Translations under genes and position numbers: made by a program | Assembly: GCA_036787815.1 (NCBI GenBank) | Contig: DAIQOP010000049.1 | Coordinates: 1-18,648 of the forward strand | From: DATBAK01 sp036787815 | GTDB taxonomy: Bacteria > Actinomycetota > Acidimicrobiia > IMCC26256 > PALSA-610 | DNA length: 18,648 nt | Reading direction: 5' to 3' | The notes under the pieces: model-generated | What the model saw: only the letters and a program-made list of their open reading frames with translations | Told to the model about the DNA's origin: nothing | Database searches by the model: none | Part shown: positions 15,616 to 18,648 of the stretch, piece after piece | How the letters are laid out: each line of letters opens with the position of its first letter | How positions within the stretch are numbered: position 1 is the first letter of the stretch

Positions 15616-16707
15616 CTACGACGTTCGCACCGGCATGAGGAGGTACATGAAGTCGCCGTCGTCGGCCGACCGCATCGTCGCGGGCTTCAACGGATCAACG
15701 GTTTCGAGCGCGATCTCCGCGCCTTCGATCGCGTCGATGCCCTCGAGCAGGAACTGCGGGTTGAACGCGACCGCGAGCTCCGTGCCCTCGAACTTGGCCT
15801 CGACGGATCCGCTCGAGCTTCCGACGTCTTGCGCGACCATCGAGAGCTCGAGGCCGCCCGGCCCCATCGTGAGCCGGACCGCAGCGTTGTCGCGGCCCTG
15901 CCCGACGATCATCACGCGCTCGACCGCGTCGCGGAAGCCGTCTTTCGCGACGGTGAGCCGGTTCGGGTAGCCCTTCGGGATGAGCTGCTCGTAGTTCGGG
16001 AACTCGCCCTCGATGAGGCGCGCGGTCACCTCGGCGCGTGACGTCCGGAACTCGACCTCGCGCTCACCGAGCACGATCTCGATCTCGCCGTCGCCGGCAA
16101 GGCGCTGCACTTCTGCGAGACCCTTGGCCGCGACGAGCACCTTCTGCCCCTCGGCGAGCATGCTGATGCCCCGCAGGTCGCGCATCGCGAGCCGGTACGA
16201 GTCGGTCGCGACGAGCCGGAGCCCGCCGGGCTGCGCCGCGATGAGCACCCCGGTGAGGATCGGGCGCAGGTCGTCCTTCGACGCCGCGCGCACGACCTGG
16301 CGCAGGGCACCCGCGAACGCGGCCGCGTCGATGCGCACGCCGTGCCCGTGACTCACACCGAGTCGCGGATACTCGTCGGCCGCCTTCAGCCGCAACGACG
16401 TGGTGAACCCGCCGCCCGAGATGTGTGCCTCGTCGTCGACGGTGACGGTGACCGAACCCGGTTCGAGCTTGCGCACGATCTCGCCCAAGAGCTTGGGGAT
16501 GACCGCGACGCCCGGTTCGTCGACTTGGGCCGGGACGCGCACCCGGTTGGTGATCTCGAGGTCGGAGCCGACGAGCTCGAGGCCGTCGGCGTCCGCGGTG
16601 ATCCGAAGGTCGGTGAGCACGGGAAGCGCACCCGAGCGACTGGCGACGGCTCGCTGCACCGTGGCCACGGCCTCCGCGAGGGTGTCCCGCTCGCAGTGGA
16701 ACTTCAC
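15616..16707 (-). CDS. dnaN: DNA polymerase III beta sliding clamp
   Basis: A 363-residue ring-forming clamp that tethers DNA polymerase III to DNA. It begins MKFHCERDTLAEAVATVQRAV and ends LLMPVRTS, the closing strand of the third clamp domain; LPVLTDLRITADADGLEL, VRAASKDDLRPILTGVL and AFNPQFLLEGIDAIEG are typical of domains 1, 2 and 3. Length equals that of the E. coli protein. GTG at 16707 is well supported: AGGAG lies 7 bp upstream in the minus strand. The frame stays open farther upstream, but those residues lack clamp likeness and would run into the origin region. First gene after oriC, followed by recF 20 bp on. Confidence 0.97.
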   Translation of the reverse strand: MKFHCERDTLAEAVATVQRAVASRSGALPVLTDLRITADADGLELVGSDLEITNRVRVPAQVDEPGVAVIPKLLGEIVRKLEPGSVTVTVDDEAHISGGGFTTSLRLKAADEYPRLGVSHGHGVRIDAAAFAGALRQVVRAASKDDLRPILTGVLIAAQPGGLRLVATDSYRLAMRDLRGISMLAEGQKVLVAAKGLAEVQRLAGDGEIEIVLGEREVEFRTSRAEVTARLIEGEFPNYEQLIPKGYPNRLTVAKDGFRDAVERVMIVGQGRDNAAVRLTMGPGGLELSMVAQDVGSSSGSVEAKFEGTELAVAFNPQFLLEGIDAIEGAEIALETVDPLKPATMRSADDGDFMYLLMPVRTS

Positions 16708-16951
16708 TACAGATCTCCTGTCATTCGCGCGAAAAGGTCTTGTTGTCTTCTTCTGGCCTGTGGATTGTGCACTACGACCCAACGGGGCAGATCAGAGCCC
16801 GATCCGCCTGTGCACCGCCGTCCCCAGCTGTCCCCAGGCTTGCACACCGCCGACCCGCGACGGGTGAGTTCGTCCACAAATCTGGATTGATATCCCCAGC
16901 TGTCCACAGTGTTATCCACCGAGGTCGTTTCGGTCATGCCCACGCCGGCGT
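16708..16951. other. oriC core between dnaN and dnaA with DnaA-box-like motifs
   Basis: This 244-bp gap has no gene and carries repeated 9-mers near the DnaA box TT(A/G)TCCACA. Closest are CTGTCCACA (16900-16908), TTATCCACC (16912-16920) and TCGTCCACA (16870-16878), each one mismatch from one form of the box. On the other strand CAATCCACA (16767-16759) has two. Two paired motifs repeat: CCGTCCCCA-G-CTGTCCCCA (16818-16836) and ATATCCCCA-G-CTGTCCACA (16890-16908), sharing TCCCCAGCTGTCC. An AT-rich stretch at 16731-16755, beside dnaN, could be the unwinding element. Shorter than the origins of Streptomyces or Mycobacterium; unwinding was not measured. Confidence 0.75.
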
Positions 16952-18394
16952 TCACGTCCGCGCTCCGTGCTTGATGCGGCCGATCAGCTCGTTGACCTGG
17001 TCGAACACCAGCATCTTCTCGGCGAGCTGGTTGCGGATCTTGTCGCAGGCGTGCATCACGGTCGTGTGGTCGCGTCCGCCGAAGACCTCCGCGATCTTGG
17101 GGTAGCTGTAGTCGGTGAGCTCCCGGAACACGTACATGCACGTCTGGCGGGCGTTCACGAGTGGCCGGCGGCGGCTCTTGCCGATCAGGTCCTCGATCGA
17201 CCAGCCGAACATCTCGGAGGTCTCGGTGAGGATCAGGTCCGGGGTGATGATCCGAGGACGGCTCGCGGGGAGCAGATCGGAGAGCACGGCCCGGGCGACC
17301 TCCTCGTCGAGCTTCGCCCGGTGCAACGCCGAGTAGGCGGCGATGCGGGTGATCGCGCCTTCGAGCTCGCGCACGTTGTCGACGATGTTCTCGGCGATGA
17401 AGCCGAAGACCTCGTCGGGGATGCCCTGCATCGCATCGGATTCGGCCTTCTTGCGCAGGATCGCGAGGCGGGTCTCGAACTCGGGCGGCTGGATGTCGAC
17501 GATGAGGCCCCACTCGAACCGGCTGCGCAGCCGGTCCTCGATGGTCGCGATCGATTTCGGCGGTCGGTCGGAGGAGATGACGATCTGGCTCCCCCGAGCG
17601 TGCAGGTCGTTGAACGTGTGGAAGAACTCTTCCTGGAGCTGCTCGGTGCGTTCGAGGAACTGGATGTCGTCGACGAGGAGCACGTCGACCTCGCGGTAGC
17701 GGCGTTTGAACGACGGCATCGACTTGAGCCGCATCGCGTCGACGAACTCGTTCATCATCGTCTCGGTCGACACGTAGCGAACGTTCTTCGTGGTGAAGAG
17801 ATACAGCACGTGGTGGCCGATGGCCTGCAACAAGTGGGTCTTGCCGAGCCCCGCCGGGCCGTAGATGAACAGCGGGTTGTACGTACGGGCCGGTGACTCC
17901 GCGACCGACAGCGACGCGGCCTGTGCGAACCGGTTCGACGCGCCGACGATGAAGTTCTCGAACGTGTACTTCGGATTCAGTGACCCCTTCTGGCGGGGCC
18001 CGTCGGAATCCGGTGACGGTTGCGCGTTCGGGCGTGGCGTCGCCGGCTGTTCAGCGCGCGGTCCCGATGGTGCGACGTTGACGGGTTCGTTCGCACGCGG
18101 TTCGGTCGCGACGACGAAGTCGCAACGCACCGGCGTGCCGCTCAATGTCTGGGCCGCGTCGTCGAGGATCCCGACGTAGCTCGTGCGAATGCGTTCGATC
18201 GCGAGCGCATTGGGAACTGCAAGCAGCAGGACGTCGTCATCGTGCAGGTCGAGTGCCCGAACACCGCGGAACCAGGTGTTCCAGGTCGATTCCGCGAGCT
18301 GACTCTGCACGGCGAGAGAGACCTTGCTCCATAGGTCTTCCGCGCCCGCACGGTCCTCGTAGTTGTCGTCCCGGTTGTCCACAGCAGCATCCAC
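16952..18394 (-). CDS. dnaA: Chromosomal replication initiator protein DnaA
   Basis: A 480-residue AAA+ initiator that binds DnaA boxes and melts oriC. Domain I covers about residues 15-90 (DLWSKVSLAVQSQLAESTWNTWF); a Pro/Ala-rich linker follows (about 95-135); the AAA+ domain begins near 140 (LNPKYTFENFIVGASNRFA) with Walker A GPAGLGKT (179-186), Walker B VLLVDD (238-243) and SSDRPPK as sensor 1 region; domain IV holds the DNA-binding signature GGRDHTTVMHACDKI (439-453). The frame is open to 18565, but that part contains DnaA boxes and a promoter and reads as low-complexity Arg/Pro sequence, so GTG at 18394 or GTG at 18382 is preferred; the latter has GGA 7 bp upstream. Neither has a strong ribosome site. 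Confidence 0.96.
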   Translation of the reverse strand: MDAAVDNRDDNYEDRAGAEDLWSKVSLAVQSQLAESTWNTWFRGVRALDLHDDDVLLLAVPNALAIERIRTSYVGILDDAAQTLSGTPVRCDFVVATEPRANEPVNVAPSGPRAEQPATPRPNAQPSPDSDGPRQKGSLNPKYTFENFIVGASNRFAQAASLSVAESPARTYNPLFIYGPAGLGKTHLLQAIGHHVLYLFTTKNVRYVSTETMMNEFVDAMRLKSMPSFKRRYREVDVLLVDDIQFLERTEQLQEEFFHTFNDLHARGSQIVISSDRPPKSIATIEDRLRSRFEWGLIVDIQPPEFETRLAILRKKAESDAMQGIPDEVFGFIAENIVDNVRELEGAITRIAAYSALHRAKLDEEVARAVLSDLLPASRPRIITPDLILTETSEMFGWSIEDLIGKSRRRPLVNARQTCMYVFRELTDYSYPKIAEVFGGRDHTTVMHACDKIRNQLAEKMLVFDQVNELIGRIKHGART

Positions 18395-18406
18395 AGGTGT
18401 GGAGAA
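18375..18406. promoter_or_regulatory. DnaA-box cluster at the start of dnaA
   Basis: Three 9-mers lie within 32 bp: TTGTCCACA (18375-18383), an exact match to the actinobacterial DnaA box; GCATCCACA (18387-18395), two mismatches; and on the minus strand TTCTCCACA (18406-18398), one mismatch. They overlap the candidate start codons of dnaA and lie about 110 bp downstream of its candidate promoter, which suits autoregulation or a second origin element. Confidence 0.65.
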
Positions 18407-18516
18407 ACCCCTCGCTCGGACCGGCGGCGGCTCGAGCGGCCTCTCCAAAGTCAGAACGTGAACATTCCGGGGAAGTGTGCGCCGGGCGGGGCCGGTCCGT
18501 TCGGCGCGGACTCGGG

Positions 18517-18545
18517 ACCGTACCATCGGCCCTCGGGGGCGACAA
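18517..18545 (-). promoter_or_regulatory. Candidate dnaA promoter
   Basis: On the minus strand TTGTCG (18545-18540) and TACGGT (18522-18517) are separated by exactly 17 bp, a good sigma-70-type arrangement. Transcription would start near 18510, leaving a leader of about 115 nt before the dnaA start. The rest of 18407-18516 shows nothing else recognisable. Confidence 0.5.
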
Positions 18546-18554
18546 GGCGAGGGT

Positions 18555-18574
18555 GGCCGCACCACGGTGCGGCC
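18555..18574. repeat. Inverted repeat between the divergent dnaA and rightward promoters
   Basis: GGCCGCAC (18555-18562) and GTGCGGCC (18567-18574) form a perfect 8-bp inverted repeat with a 4-nt centre CACG. It begins 10 bp upstream of the dnaA -35 hexamer and lies in the gap between two divergent promoters, so it may be an operator or a hairpin. No T tract follows on either strand. Confidence 0.6.
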
Positions 18575-18606
18575 GTGAGACCACGGCGCGCCTCGCTCGG
18601 CTCCGA

Positions 18607-18636
18607 TTGCCGTCGCGTCGGGGACGGCCGTAGACT
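18607..18636 (+). promoter_or_regulatory. Candidate rightward promoter (next gene beyond the window)
   Basis: TTGCCG (18607-18612) and TAGACT (18631-18636) are spaced by 18 bp on the plus strand and point off the right edge. In actinobacteria the gene divergent from dnaA is normally rpmH (ribosomal protein L34); that gene is not in the window, so the target is inferred from conserved order. Confidence 0.45.
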
Positions 18637-18648
18637 GCCAGGTCTGCG

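Noticed and set aside
18395..18565. N-terminal extension of dnaA to 18565
   Set aside because: The extension is Arg/Pro-rich, unlike DnaA domain I, and covers a promoter-like pair and DnaA boxes, so it is most likely untranslated leader.

Overview
The window is a GC-rich stretch of a bacterial chromosome holding a replication origin. The order dnaA, dnaN, recF, DUF721 (DciA-like), gyrB, gyrA, DUF3566 membrane protein, tRNA-Ile (all on the minus strand) is the one known from Actinomycetota such as Mycobacterium. High GC, frequent GTG starts, the DnaA-box form TTGTCCACA and the lipid/CoA-type accessory genes fit an actinobacterium, possibly of the Acidimicrobiia; the class is an inference.

Layout, left to right. 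Positions 1-136 hold the 5' end of a minus-strand pyridoxamine-phosphate-oxidase-like flavoprotein. Positions 241-4160 hold a plus-strand run: acyl-CoA dehydrogenase, a cation-diffusion-facilitator-like membrane protein, an amidase-signature enzyme and a 112-residue protein of unknown function. It converges on a minus-strand trio (4175-7013): FrnE-like DsbA-family oxidoreductase, HsaA-like flavin enzyme, and an extended SDR reductase. A Gfo/Idh/MocA oxidoreductase (7115-8206, plus) follows. Positions 8207-8962 contain no intact gene: a truncated 3' end of an E1-beta 2-oxoacid dehydrogenase gene on the minus strand, then a broken tyrosine-recombinase gene on the plus strand ending 13 bp from the 3' end of tRNA-Ile. 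This looks like the scar of an integrated element.

Positions 8963-18394 are the replication block. gyrA and DUF3566 are separated by one base and gyrB-gyrA by 24 bp. A 177-bp gap before gyrB contains a hairpin, an extended -10 promoter and a leader able to fold into a nested multi-helix structure. The dnaN-dnaA gap (16708-16951) carries DnaA-box-like motifs and is the likely oriC core. A second DnaA-box group lies at the start of dnaA (18375-18406). Beyond it are a well-spaced candidate dnaA promoter, a hairpin, and a candidate divergent promoter reading out of the window, where rpmH would be expected.

Together the right half encodes initiation (DnaA), probable helicase loading (DciA-like), the sliding clamp (DnaN), gap repair (RecF) and supercoiling control (GyrAB). 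The left half is ordinary metabolic accessory content. No clearly new multi-gene system was recognised. The most unusual signals are the gyrB leader fold, the paired DnaA-like motifs on both sides of dnaA, and the eroded element at tRNA-Ile.
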